The translations under genes and the position numbers were made by a program. A DNA stretch of 21,570 nt from CAYGUK01 sp964352985 (lineage in GTDB: Bacteria; Pseudomonadota; Gammaproteobacteria; JAHCLG01), in contig CAYGUK010000067.1 of NCBI GenBank assembly GCA_964352985.1, positions 1 to 21,570 of the forward strand, given 5' to 3'. Position 1 is the first letter of the stretch. Every line of letters starts with the position of its first letter. Shown piece by piece: positions 14,410 to 21,570 of this stretch. The notes under the pieces were generated by a model. That model searched no databases. It worked only from the letters and a program-made list of their open reading frames with translations, and was not told where the DNA came from.

Positions 14410-14812
14410 TGGTGGAGGCGTCGGGAATCGCACCCGAGTCCGCAAACTCTCCACTTAAGGGTCTACATGCTTAGCAAAGTCTATTATATTTCGCATTTCA
14501 TGACCCGACTAGCAGGGTTATCAAACACTAGCCTCTAAGGTTTTTAACAATGGGCAGCGAGACAATACACATTGCGAGTTTACTAAGTGTTACACCCGCT
14601 TTACTCCCGCAAACTGGAGTAGGCGAATGGAAGGTCGGCGTTTTTAAGACCGACGATAGGCTAGGCTGCAATTAAGCAGCGATAGCGATATCACCTTCGT
14701 CATAGTTAGCTTGATTTGCAACTATATGTTTGCAGCATGTTTTACGAGGTGAGCTACATCCTCGGCATGCATCTTAAGCTTTGTAATCCACGTCGAAGCT
14801 AAATTCGCCCCC
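14410..14812 (-). ncRNA. ssrA: Transfer-messenger RNA (tmRNA)
   Basis: A 403-base one-piece tmRNA. The 5' end GGGGGCG pairs with CGCCTCC near the 3' end, followed by an encoded ACCA, forming the tRNA-like acceptor stem. The 5' part carries the conserved TTCGACGTGG region. The tag reading frame is at 14672-14719: it resumes at GCA after ATAGTT and reads ANQANYDEGDIAIAA then TAA. The T-arm is CGGG-TGCGATT-CCCG; its second loop base is G where T (T55) is usual, which is odd. tmRNA, with SmpB and EF-Tu, rescues stalled ribosomes and marks the nascent chain for proteolysis. smpB lies about 3.6 kb downstream in plus coordinates. A -10/-35 pair is seen upstream, giving a short 5' leader to be trimmed by RNase P. 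Confidence 0.97.
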
Positions 14813-14852
14813 ATGAACTTGAATTAGTTAAGCTTAGGCTTAAGAAGTTCAG

Positions 14853-14881
14853 AGTATAGAGTATTATTTTTGTAGAGACAA
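14853..14881 (-). promoter_or_regulatory. Promoter of ssrA
   Basis: On the minus strand TTGTCT (14876-14881) and TATACT (14853-14858) are separated by exactly 17 bases. Transcription would begin near 14846, roughly 34 bases before the mature 5' end. Confidence 0.7.
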
Positions 14882-15017
14882 TGAGAAAAACGATGATAAA
14901 TTGTAACTTATTCAGCATTTCTACGTTTTAGCTTAAACTTGGTGAGTTACGATAAATTTAAAAATGCAACGTATTAATGACTAATACAAGTATTTATACC
15001 GATAAGATTAAAATATT
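14882..15017. other. Gap between ssrA promoter and the efflux operon end
   Basis: No gene. A six-base dyad (GTATTA / TAATAC, 14971-14987) lies downstream of the membrane fusion protein gene and is followed on the minus strand, after a few bases, by a run of five T, so it is a weak terminator candidate. TATTCAGCATTT at 14909 matches the left half of the small palindromes at 34 and 1908 but lacks the right half. Confidence 0.3.
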
Positions 15018-15893
15018 TTATTTTGTTGAAGTGAGAATAACCACACTTGCTGTCATTCCAACGACGAGAGGAAATGATTTGGGATATTGTGTGAGTTGAA
15101 TTCTGACTGGAATGCGTTGCGCGAGTCTCACCCAATCGATGGTGGGGCTGACATTCGGTAAAAGATTTTCAGCGAGACTTCCATCGGTGCGTGAAATACC
15201 CCAACCAATACTATTTACGACACCTTCTAATGGCTTATTATGATCACCTAATAAACGGACTTTTACTTTATCACCAATTTTGATGAGTCTAATATTTGTT
15301 TCTTTAAAATAAGCCGATATCCAATAAGAGTGGCTATTAACTAATGCTAAACTCGGATCACCTGCGGTCACATAGGTGCCTTGACCAATGGTGAGATTGG
15401 TAATGTAACCATCGACCGGCGCGTAAATTTTAGTGTAAGTTAAATTAAGATTGGCAGAATCGAGTGATGCCTTTGCCGCATTATAAGCAGATTGCGCTTT
15501 AGTATAAGCATTGAGTGCGGTGGTGATTTTAGCTTTTGCCGTGACATTGGGTAATAGCACTAAACGTTGATATTCTTCTCGCATTTCTTTAACTTGATTT
15601 TGCGCTTCATCTAATTTGGCTTTTGCATTTTCGACATCTAATTTATAAAGACTGGGATCAATTTCGTAGAGGAGGGTGCCTTTTTTAACGAACTCATTAT
15701 CTTTAATATTCATATCTTGAATTGGACCACTAACACGTGGTGCTATTTTAATAACAATTGCTCGAACCTGCGCATCGCGCGTCCAGGGATAAGTAAAAAA
15801 CTGTTGTTTAACAAAATAAATAATGACCACTGTGATAATAAGCAACAGTATGGTAATCAAATATCGTAAAAATTTATTTGGTACTTGGTTCAT
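15018..15893 (-). CDS. HlyD/EmrA-type membrane fusion protein of an efflux pump
   Basis: A 291-residue inner-membrane-anchored periplasmic adaptor. One membrane segment (about residues 9-28) is followed by the family hallmark TRDAQVRAIVIKIAPRVSG and a split biotinyl-lipoyl domain (about 42-80 and 155-190; the second half includes YAPVDGYITNLTIGQGTYV). Between them is a helical hairpin of about 75 residues (AKAKLDEAQNQVKEMREEYQ). A beta-barrel region follows (IKIGDKVKVRLLGDHNKPLEGVV). This is the AaeA-like layout. It would link the FUSC pump to an outer-membrane channel. Its ATG overlaps the stop of the DUF1656 gene as ATGA, indicating translational coupling. The name aaeA is not assigned because substrate is unproven. 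Confidence 0.93.
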   Translation of the reverse strand: MNQVPNKFLRYLITILLLIITVVIIYFVKQQFFTYPWTRDAQVRAIVIKIAPRVSGPIQDMNIKDNEFVKKGTLLYEIDPSLYKLDVENAKAKLDEAQNQVKEMREEYQRLVLLPNVTAKAKITTALNAYTKAQSAYNAAKASLDSANLNLTYTKIYAPVDGYITNLTIGQGTYVTAGDPSLALVNSHSYWISAYFKETNIRLIKIGDKVKVRLLGDHNKPLEGVVNSIGWGISRTDGSLAENLLPNVSPTIDWVRLAQRIPVRIQLTQYPKSFPLVVGMTASVVILTSTK

Positions 15894-16099
15894 ATAGGCA
15901 TTACATATAAACTAATTAATCCACCAATCGATAAGACTAACATAACAAAGAATAAAGCGGGATACCATATAAATCGACTCACGCCAGTTTCATTCATCAC
16001 CCACGTAATCGCGATAGCAAACGCAATTGCAACGATACAGACAAAAAATAAAGGCGGAAAATATAAACCACCGATGACAATTATATTAGGTAGATTCAT
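15890..16099 (-). CDS. DUF1656 small inner-membrane protein (AaeX-like)
   Basis: A 69-residue protein with two membrane helices. The N-terminal pattern GGLYFPPLFF followed by a long hydrophobic helix, and a second helix at the C-terminus (ALFFVMLVLSIGGLISLYVM), are typical of DUF1656 proteins that accompany HlyD/FUSC efflux systems. It is the first gene of the two-gene minus-strand operon, overlaps the fusion-protein start by four bases, and is divergent from the FUSC gene with only about 45-60 bases between them. The exact job of DUF1656 is not established; it is thought to assist the pump. Confidence 0.92.
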   Translation of the reverse strand: MNLPNIIVIGGLYFPPLFFVCIVAIAFAIAITWVMNETGVSRFIWYPALFFVMLVLSIGGLISLYVMPI

Positions 16100-16157
16100 T
16101 TTACCTGATCAACTTGTTAAACTTCTCGTATTATACATTTAATTGGTAGCAAACTGG

Positions 16158-18386
16158 ATGATAAATCGATTATTTATTTTAAACGCGAGCAAAAAAACCA
16201 TCAGTATTTTGCTGTGTTACTTTATCGCTTTATCGCTAAATTGGCCGTTTCCCGCTTGGTCTGTTTTCAGTGCGTTATTTGTGCAAACTGCTTTTATTGG
16301 TGCAACGATTAATAAATCTATTTTACGTATTACTGCAACAGTTGTGGGAAGTTTTATTGGTTTAGTTTTTTTAAGTTTTTTCGCGCAAAGTCGTGAATTA
16401 TATATTTTCTTTAGTGCGCTCTGGATAGCTTATTGCACTTATGAGGCAGGGAAACCCAATCAAAATTATGCTTATGTTTTTTTATTTGCGGGCATTACAG
16501 CTTATATTATTTCGCTAGAGTCCATCGTGCAAGTTAATACTTTTTATAATATAGCGATTTATCGCATTTTAGAAACCTGTTTAGGTGTCATTGTCGTGTT
16601 AACCATAGATAATTTATTTTGGCCAAATGTTGCAGGGAATGAATTTAAACGTGAATTGTTAAGATGTTATGGTGAAATTAAAAAGTTACTTATTTTAATT
16701 ACCGATAGTTACGAACAACAAATAGGGGTTACGCAGGAGCAAACAGAGCATCGCCGTCAATTATATTATGATATTCAAAATTTAAGAGTATTAAAAAATT
16801 ATTCACGAATGGATGATCACGATGTGCAAAGAAATTTAAATTTTTATGATCAATTTATAGATGAATTAGAACGACTTTTTAGTGTGGTCTATGCTTGGCA
16901 GTTAAGTTTATTAGAAGTAAAGCCGCATTTTAAAGATTTTAATAAATGTATTTGCCAATCCGCCCGTACGTTAATCATTGCGATGGATCAAACTGAAAAA
17001 AGATGGCAGGAAAAAGATTATGCTCATATTGAAGTTCCCGACGAATCAATTTTATCAAGTTTAATTGAAAGAACCGGTGATTTTTTAGAGACAAAAGAAT
17101 ATTTGGAATATAAACCATTAGAAGTCACATTATTATTTGCAGTGAAAACTAAATTAGTAGATATTGTTAATCGCATGAAAGAGTTTAATCAACTGTTGAT
17201 TGAATTTCCAAAAATAAAAAAGAAAACATTTTATACCAATAATAAATTTTGGCTGACCGAATTCTTTGTCGATAAAAAAGATATTTTTAATCTAAAATCT
17301 TGGCGAACTAAATTAGCGATTAAAGCCGGGATCTTATCTGCTGTCGCCAGTGTTTTATGGATTATGACAAATTGGCCTGGTAATTTTCTGGGCGTGTTAT
17401 TAATTACTGTTTTTTCAATGCTAAATGTGTTTGTACCCAATTTCTGTGCTAAGCAAATCGGATTGGGTTTTTTGTTTGGAGCCATTGCCGCTAGTTTTAC
17501 TTTTTTTATATCTATGCCATTATGCTCTGAGTTTGTCACGCTCGCCTTTTTATTAGCACCATTCTTTTTTGTCTTTAGTTATATTATGAATTATATGGAA
17601 ACCAACATGTTAGGACTTTGTTCTAATTTATCTTTTATTATTTTAATTGATATTGGTAATCCGCAAATGTATAACACGATTTCGTTTCTTAATAATATGT
17701 TAGGATTATTATTAAGTGCGTTGATTGTGACGATTGGATTAAGATTGTTTTGGCGAAAAATTCCTGAACATGAATTTAGTAAAGAGTGTGCAAAATTTTT
17801 TGATCAAACGGCAGAAATGATAGAATTATTTGGTGATCCACAAGATTTTACACCCTTACGTCAACAATATTTATTTAATTTAGAATCGAGACTGTCCAAA
17901 CAACCTGTTAAAATTATGGAACTATTAAATAAAATTGTTCGTCATAGGATGACAGAAGATGATAAGCATAAAATGTTAGTATTACTACGGTCGATGCATG
18001 GTATTGCATTTAGATTAGAATCTTTAGAATACCATCGCATGATTGATATTGATTATAACTGTTATCAAGCATTATTACCGCCATTGATCGAGCTACGCCA
18101 AACATTAATTAAAGCGTTAAAGACTTGGGCCACTCAATTAAGAACCAGTAAACAAATTGGCGAAGTGCTGGAAGTGGAAAATTTTAGATTGATTTTTTCA
18201 ACCATAGAAACCTTATCTTTGTTTTTCCGTTCATTAGATCAAGAAAATAAATTACTTGATAGAAATAATCGAATAAAAATTGCTTCACGTATTGGTTTTT
18301 ACCAAAATGTGGTTCATGCAGTTTTTGAATGTAAAGATCGATTACAACAAGTCGATTGGATAAAATTACAAGAAAATTATTTTTAA
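16158..18386 (+). CDS. FUSC-family efflux pump (AaeB-like inner-membrane transporter)
   Basis: A 742-residue protein from the ATG at 16158; an in-frame TTG at 16143 would add five residues. It has the duplicated FUSC plan. A first membrane bundle of about six helices (residues ~10-155, with LNWPFPAWSVFSALFV) is followed by a cytoplasmic region of ~220 residues. The second membrane bundle (about 385-530, starting KAGILSAVASVLWIMTNWPG) leads into a C-terminal cytoplasmic region. The length matches full-size fusaric-acid-resistance/AaeB pumps (650-750). It would export aromatic carboxylic acids or similar compounds together with the divergent fusion protein and DUF1656. The very short divergent promoter region suggests joint control; no LysR gene of AaeR type is adjacent, though one lies at 2.0-2.9 kb. 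It ends four bases from the convergent smpB stop. Confidence 0.93.
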   Translation: MINRLFILNASKKTISILLCYFIALSLNWPFPAWSVFSALFVQTAFIGATINKSILRITATVVGSFIGLVFLSFFAQSRELYIFFSALWIAYCTYEAGKPNQNYAYVFLFAGITAYIISLESIVQVNTFYNIAIYRILETCLGVIVVLTIDNLFWPNVAGNEFKRELLRCYGEIKKLLILITDSYEQQIGVTQEQTEHRRQLYYDIQNLRVLKNYSRMDDHDVQRNLNFYDQFIDELERLFSVVYAWQLSLLEVKPHFKDFNKCICQSARTLIIAMDQTEKRWQEKDYAHIEVPDESILSSLIERTGDFLETKEYLEYKPLEVTLLFAVKTKLVDIVNRMKEFNQLLIEFPKIKKKTFYTNNKFWLTEFFVDKKDIFNLKSWRTKLAIKAGILSAVASVLWIMTNWPGNFLGVLLITVFSMLNVFVPNFCAKQIGLGFLFGAIAASFTFFISMPLCSEFVTLAFLLAPFFFVFSYIMNYMETNMLGLCSNLSFIILIDIGNPQMYNTISFLNNMLGLLLSALIVTIGLRLFWRKIPEHEFSKECAKFFDQTAEMIELFGDPQDFTPLRQQYLFNLESRLSKQPVKIMELLNKIVRHRMTEDDKHKMLVLLRSMHGIAFRLESLEYHRMIDIDYNCYQALLPPLIELRQTLIKALKTWATQLRTSKQIGEVLEVENFRLIFSTIETLSLFFRSLDQENKLLDRNNRIKIASRIGFYQNVVHAVFECKDRLQQVDWIKLQENYF

Positions 18387-18389
18387 GGA

Positions 18390-18866
18390 TTAGCTTTTAT
18401 TTTTTAAAATACGTTGTTGGTTACGAGTCCAATCGCGGTCTTTAGAGACTTGGCGTTTATCATGCATTTTTTTACCTTTAGCAAGCACGACTTGTAATTT
18501 TGCACGACCGTTTTTCCAATATAAGGCGAGCGGGACGAGGGTATACCCTTTACGCTCAACTAGACCTATTAATTTATTGATTTCATCTTTATGAAGTAAT
18601 AATTTTCGTGTGCGTGTGGGATCGGTTTTGATCATGGCATTTGCGGTAGAAAGTGGAGTAATGTGTGAACCCAATAGCCAAAGTTCACCTCTTTTTATGA
18701 CGATATAACTTTCTTTGAGTTGCACGCGACCTTCACGGAGACTTTTTACTTCCCAACCTTCAAGCACTAAACCAGCCTCAAACTTTTGTTCGATAAAATA
18801 ATCGTGTAGTGCTTTTTTATTAAGCGCAATCGTATTGTCAGTTGGTTTTTTGGATTTCTTTGTCAT
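18390..18866 (-). CDS. smpB: SsrA-binding protein SmpB
   Basis: A 158-residue protein, the normal SmpB length. The OB-fold body shows ALHDYFIEQKFEAGLVLEGWEVKSLR, the conserved ESYIVIKRGELWLLGSHI and the RTRKLLLHKDEI motif. The basic C-terminal tail (GKKMHDKRQ ... RDWTRNQQR) enters the mRNA channel of stalled ribosomes. The ATG at 18866 was chosen over the ATG six bases upstream and a much longer in-frame extension to 18980, because AGGA lies seven bases before it and the extension is not SmpB-like. SmpB binds tmRNA and is essential for trans-translation; ssrA is also in this window, with the efflux locus between them. It is divergent from ratA. Confidence 0.97.
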   Translation of the reverse strand: MTKKSKKPTDNTIALNKKALHDYFIEQKFEAGLVLEGWEVKSLREGRVQLKESYIVIKRGELWLLGSHITPLSTANAMIKTDPTRTRKLLLHKDEINKLIGLVERKGYTLVPLALYWKNGRAKLQVVLAKGKKMHDKRQVSKDRDWTRNQQRILKNKS

Positions 18867-18963
18867 GGTCATTTCCTGTGAGCTGGCGATTATACAGATT
18901 TTTTTTTCAATTTGTAAGCTTTTGCCTTGAGTCTTAGGTGAAAATCGTTGAAAATTGGCCGAT

Positions 18964-19413
18964 ATGTCGCATATTAGCAAGAGTGTAATCGTACCTTATA
19001 CGGTTGAAGAAATGTTTACCTTAGTGGATGACTTTGAATCATACCCACTTTTTATTCCGTGGTGTATTGCTGCAAATGTTATTTCGCGTGATGAACACGA
19101 AGTCAAAGCAACCCTTACTTTTTCTAGAGGGGGCTTACAAAAAAGTTTTACAACAAGTAATCGCAATCAAACAAACAAAATGATCGACATTCGTTTGGTC
19201 AGTGGACCCTTTAAGCGTTTGCAAGGTTATTGGCGTTTTGATCCGATTGCTGATGTCGCCTGTCGTGTTTCATTAGATATGGAATTTGAATTTGCGGGTC
19301 GTTTAATTAGTTTTGCTTTTGGTCCTTTGTTTCAACAAATTGCATCTACATTAGTTGATGCCTTTCAAAAACGTGCTGTGGAAATTTATGGTCAACGAGA
19401 AATTCCCGATTAA
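18964..19413 (+). CDS. ratA: RatA/Coq10-like START-domain protein
   Basis: A 149-residue single-domain protein of the SRPBCC/START fold: IVPYTVEEMFTLVDDFESYPLFIPWC near the N-terminus, the RLVSGPFKRLQGYWRF motif in the middle, and a C-terminal helix (FQQIASTLVDAFQKRAVEIYG) are hallmarks of the family. E. coli RatA was described as a toxin blocking ribosome subunit association, while relatives (Coq10) bind ubiquinone, so either role is possible. The ATG at 18964 was preferred to an in-frame TTG nine bases upstream. It overlaps rnfH by 26 bases, the typical ratA-rnfH pair next to smpB in Gammaproteobacteria. Confidence 0.95.
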   Translation: MSHISKSVIVPYTVEEMFTLVDDFESYPLFIPWCIAANVISRDEHEVKATLTFSRGGLQKSFTTSNRNQTNKMIDIRLVSGPFKRLQGYWRFDPIADVACRVSLDMEFEFAGRLISFAFGPLFQQIASTLVDAFQKRAVEIYGQREIPD

Positions 19414-19690
19414 AGTAGAAGTGTTTTTTGATGATGGAAAAAAACAATGTTTGTTAAGTGTTAAACTTTTTTCAGGTGAAACCGTATTAGACGCGATTAA
19501 TGAATCTGGGATATTAACGCAATTTCCACAAATAGATATTAGCCAACAAAAGCTAGGTATTTTCAGCAAAAAAGTGACACTTCAAGATAAAGTCAAAGAG
19601 GGCGATAGGATAGAAATTTATCGTGATTTAATAATCGATCCTAAAACAGCCCGTCGTCTTCGTGCTAAAAAGCAACACAAAAATAGTTAA
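19388..19690 (+). CDS. rnfH: RnfH family ubiquitin-like protein
   Basis: A 100-residue beta-grasp protein. The start KFPIKVEVFF and the C-terminal signature EIYRDLIIDPKTARRLRAKK are typical of RnfH (UPF0125). It begins at the ATG at 19388 inside the end of ratA, with GGAA just upstream, so it is translationally coupled to ratA. The cellular role is not well established despite the name. Its stop overlaps the bamE stop tail-to-tail by four bases. Confidence 0.95.
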   Translation: MVNEKFPIKVEVFFDDGKKQCLLSVKLFSGETVLDAINESGILTQFPQIDISQQKLGIFSKKVTLQDKVKEGDRIEIYRDLIIDPKTARRLRAKKQHKNS

Positions 19691-20022
19691 TTATCTTTTT
19701 TGTGCTTCACAATTTTGTTTAAAATGCCATTATTATTAAAGTAGACTGTTAACACTTTTTCGTCACGAGGGTGATAGGGTTTTTTCATTGTATAAACATA
19801 ATCCCATCTGTTTAGACGAAATGTATTCGTAATAACCGGATCGCCAAGAATCGCGCGAACTTGATCTGTGGACATGCCAATACGTAACTTATCAGCCATT
19901 GCTTTTGTGACCACATTTCCTTGTTGAATATCATAAATGTGGATGTGGGATAACATAGATTGACACCCCGTTAAACCAACGGCAGTAAACCCAAGTAATA
20001 AAGCAAGAATTGTGTTACGCAT
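19687..20022 (-). CDS. bamE: Outer membrane assembly lipoprotein BamE
   Basis: A 111-residue lipoprotein from the ATG at 20022; an in-frame ATG at 20034 would add four residues. A lipobox LTGC follows a hydrophobic signal, so Cys is lipidated and the protein anchored in the outer membrane. The SmpA/OmlA domain is recognisable from KLRIGMSTDQVRAILGDPV and NRWDYVYTMKKP, ending in LTVYFNNNGILNKI. BamE is a small accessory subunit of the Bam complex that inserts beta-barrel proteins. The order smpB / ratA-rnfH / bamE is conserved in many Gammaproteobacteria. Confidence 0.95.
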   Translation of the reverse strand: MRNTILALLLGFTAVGLTGCQSMLSHIHIYDIQQGNVVTKAMADKLRIGMSTDQVRAILGDPVITNTFRLNRWDYVYTMKKPYHPRDEKVLTVYFNNNGILNKIVKHKKDN

Positions 20023-20115
20023 ACTTATGTGCATCCAAAAAATCTGTCAAATAGGGCGACATCATACCGTATTCCGTTCTAACTTGCTAAGTTTTAACAT
20101 GAATAAAGTTTAGAG

Positions 20116-20145
20116 TTGTGTTTTAGGTTTATTCTCTTTTATACT
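20116..20145 (+). promoter_or_regulatory. Predicted promoter of tRNA-Thr
   Basis: TTGTGT at 20116-20121 and TATACT at 20140-20145 are 18 bases apart, about 50 bases before the tRNA 5' end. GGCC follows shortly after the -10 box. Confidence 0.5.
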
Positions 20146-20193
20146 CTTTGGCCGTAACAACAAGTTAAAACATACATTCTTGGTTTTACCCAC

Positions 20194-20266
<73 letters not shown>

Positions 20267-20367
20267 AAACTCTTCCATAAATTTCAATGTGTTATAAGTC
20301 AAAATTAGTTCCTTTTTTATACTTTCTATGGAATATTAAGTTAACTGCGGAATATTTAGTTTGAATA

Positions 20368-20553
20368 TCATTCCAATGGATTAACTTTAGTGTATCCATC
20401 GATGTATCTTTTGGTCGTTTCCTGAGAGGTATGAGCGAGTAGTTGTCTAGCATATTCTCGTCCTAGTTTTCTTTCAGCATCACTTGCCGCTTTATGTCTG
20501 ATATCATGAAATCTAAATCTTTTTATTATTTTTATTTCTCCAGCATGTGCCAC
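20368..20553 (-). pseudogene. C-terminal remnant of a tyrosine recombinase (integrase)
   Basis: Only about 60 residues remain. They hold the end of the catalytic domain: FRFHDIRHKAASD with the conserved His-x-x-Arg, then LLAHTSQETTKRYIDG with the second His and the nucleophile Tyr. The N-terminal arm-binding and core-binding domains and the first catalytic Arg are missing, and a stop lies just upstream of the GTG used as start. At about 20,540 the sequence switches to a truncated hydrolase on the other strand. The remnant points its C-terminus at tRNA-Thr 100 bases away, the usual orientation for an element integrated at a tRNA 3' end. It is almost certainly inactive. Confidence 0.85.
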
Positions 20554-21112
20554 TCGTCATCCAGAGGCAGTCGGTGGTTTGATATTAGTAAATACTGAGG
20601 CAGTAGTCTCACCTAAACTTAAAGCAGAAGCTTATCGCGCACAAGCGTCTAGAGAAGATCGTCGAGAATTTACACCATTTAAGAATTTAAGTGATGAAGA
20701 AATTACAGCTTATGCTGAAAAAGCAGCCAAAGCAGTGTTAGCCTATGATCAGGATCCAACTTCGTTATCAAAATTTGAAGTATTTGCTCAATATGGTTTT
20801 AGTACTTTATCAAAGAAAACATATATTATGCCAAAACCATCTCGTAACAATGAATCTATGAAAAAAATTTTTGCAAATGGGTATCAAAAATTTGATTACA
20901 CTAAAAAATTACATCTGATCACGTGTCCAGTACTGTGGTTTGCAGGAAAATATGATCCACTTCATCCTTATAAAGGTGCTATGCGAGATGTAGAATTAAT
21001 AGGAAATAATTGTAACTTATTTATTATTGATTCAGGCGCTCCCGTTTATCATGATAATCCCGCTGCTTTCAATAAATTAGCAAGAGAATTTTTAAAAAAA
21101 TTAATTCAGTAA
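20543..21112 (+). pseudogene. 5'-truncated alpha/beta hydrolase
   Basis: The reading frame gives the C-terminal two-thirds of an alpha/beta hydrolase (proline-iminopeptidase-like group). It opens with ATRHPEAVGGLILVNTEAV, the segment that normally follows the nucleophile elbow, so the Ser nucleophile and the first strands are absent. A cap-like helical part follows. Then come LITCPVLWFAGKYDPLHP with the catalytic Asp and SGAPVYHDNPAAFNKL with the catalytic His. The frame is continuous upstream of the TTG at 20579, which has no ribosome site, back to the junction with the integrase remnant. It is probably a dead fragment left by a deletion or integration. Confidence 0.75.
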
Positions 21113-21151
21113 TCTTAAAAAGCAAAAAAATTTCTTCGTTCATCAAAAAGA

Positions 21152-21553
21152 ATGGAAATTGCGGCCAAGAATAAAGGTTACTTAGTTGATAGTCTTGACG
21201 ATATTGAAAGAATTGGCAAAATTGCAAAATATGGTAAAAGGATGTCTAATGGATTATTTGCTTTCACCGTTCTCTTAGGTATTGATGATGTGTATAATTC
21301 ATATAAAAATGGAGACGATGCCTTTAGAGAAGCTTTTGGTGTCGCAATGCAAATTGGAGTCATGCAGGTAGTTGGAAATTTATTACTTGTATTTACCCCC
21401 GCAGGTTGGACAGTATTAATTGTTACTGCTGTGGTGGAAGGCTTATTGTTTGTATGGGGTGGTGAGGAAATTAAAGAGATAGGAAAAGAGTTTGCAGGTG
21501 ATATTGAGGAAGCGTATCAATGGTTAAAGAACACACTAGCGCACTGGCTTTAA
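21152..21553 (+). CDS. Small hydrophobic protein of unknown function
   Basis: A 133-residue frame with a central hydrophobic region of about 45 residues (AFGVAMQIGVMQVVGNLL then TPAGWTVLIVTAVVEGLLFV) between two charged amphipathic parts, ending ALTHWL-like as NTLAHWL. This helical-hairpin layout resembles the tail of large pore-forming or polymorphic toxins and could be the C-terminal piece of a longer protein. The start has no clear ribosome site and the frame stays open for 11 codons upstream, to just after the hydrolase stop. No family is recognised. Given the neighbouring fragments it may be a remnant. Confidence 0.5.
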   Translation: MEIAAKNKGYLVDSLDDIERIGKIAKYGKRMSNGLFAFTVLLGIDDVYNSYKNGDDAFREAFGVAMQIGVMQVVGNLLLVFTPAGWTVLIVTAVVEGLLFVWGGEEIKEIGKEFAGDIEEAYQWLKNTLAHWL

Positions 21554-21570
21554 AATTAATTGATATACCA

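Noticed and set aside
18867..18980. 38-residue N-terminal extension of SmpB
   Set aside because: It gives a protein much longer than the family, overlaps the ratA start region, and a well-placed AGGA precedes the ATG at 18866.
20579..20581. TTG at 20579 as a true start of the hydrolase
   Set aside because: Recognisable hydrolase sequence (ATRHPEAVGG) continues upstream in the same frame, so the protein is truncated, not started there.

Overview
The window is AT-rich DNA from a gammaproteobacterium. The conserved block smpB / ratA-rnfH / bamE, the tmRNA gene with an encoded CCA end, and a divergent efflux locus of AaeXAB type all fit that class. Ankyrin, deaminase-fold and Asp/His-rich membrane proteins, together with degraded genes and an integrase remnant, suggest a host-associated, Legionellales-like (Legionella/Coxiella/Rickettsiella-type) intracellular bacterium. 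The lineage is inferred from gene content, not proven.

Layout. 1-2,900: an exported cupin protein, an unrecognised exported protein and a LysR-type regulator; the first two are bracketed by two near-identical small palindromes. 3,200-11,050: an accessory block of mostly orphan proteins. It holds two unknown soluble proteins, a protein with an OTT_1508-like deaminase signature (HAE...CxxC), an Asp/His-rich multi-pass membrane protein, a glutathione S-transferase and an ankyrin-repeat protein with a C-terminal membrane segment. Several of these look like secreted-effector candidates. 11,100-14,110: a MarR-type regulator whose promoter lies inside a 47-bp perfect palindrome, an N-terminally truncated short-chain dehydrogenase, and two genes that each appear split by a pair of one-base homopolymer indels. 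14,188-14,881: a strong hairpin, then the tmRNA gene (minus strand) with a good promoter. 15,018-18,386: a membrane fusion protein and a DUF1656 protein on the minus strand, divergent from a FUSC-family pump. 18,390-20,022: smpB, ratA-rnfH and bamE. 20,194-21,553: tRNA-Thr(CGU), a C-terminal integrase remnant, an alpha/beta hydrolase with its 5' half missing, and a small hydrophobic orphan protein.

How the genes fit together. ssrA and smpB encode the two core partners of trans-translation and lie about 3.6 kb apart with the efflux locus between them. The fusion protein, DUF1656 and FUSC genes form one efflux system for small, probably aromatic or acidic, compounds. The right end looks like the scar of an element integrated next to tRNA-Thr. 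The most novel material is the orphan block at 3.2-11 kb, especially the deaminase-like protein, and the repeated pattern of homopolymer frameshifts at 12.6-14.1 kb.
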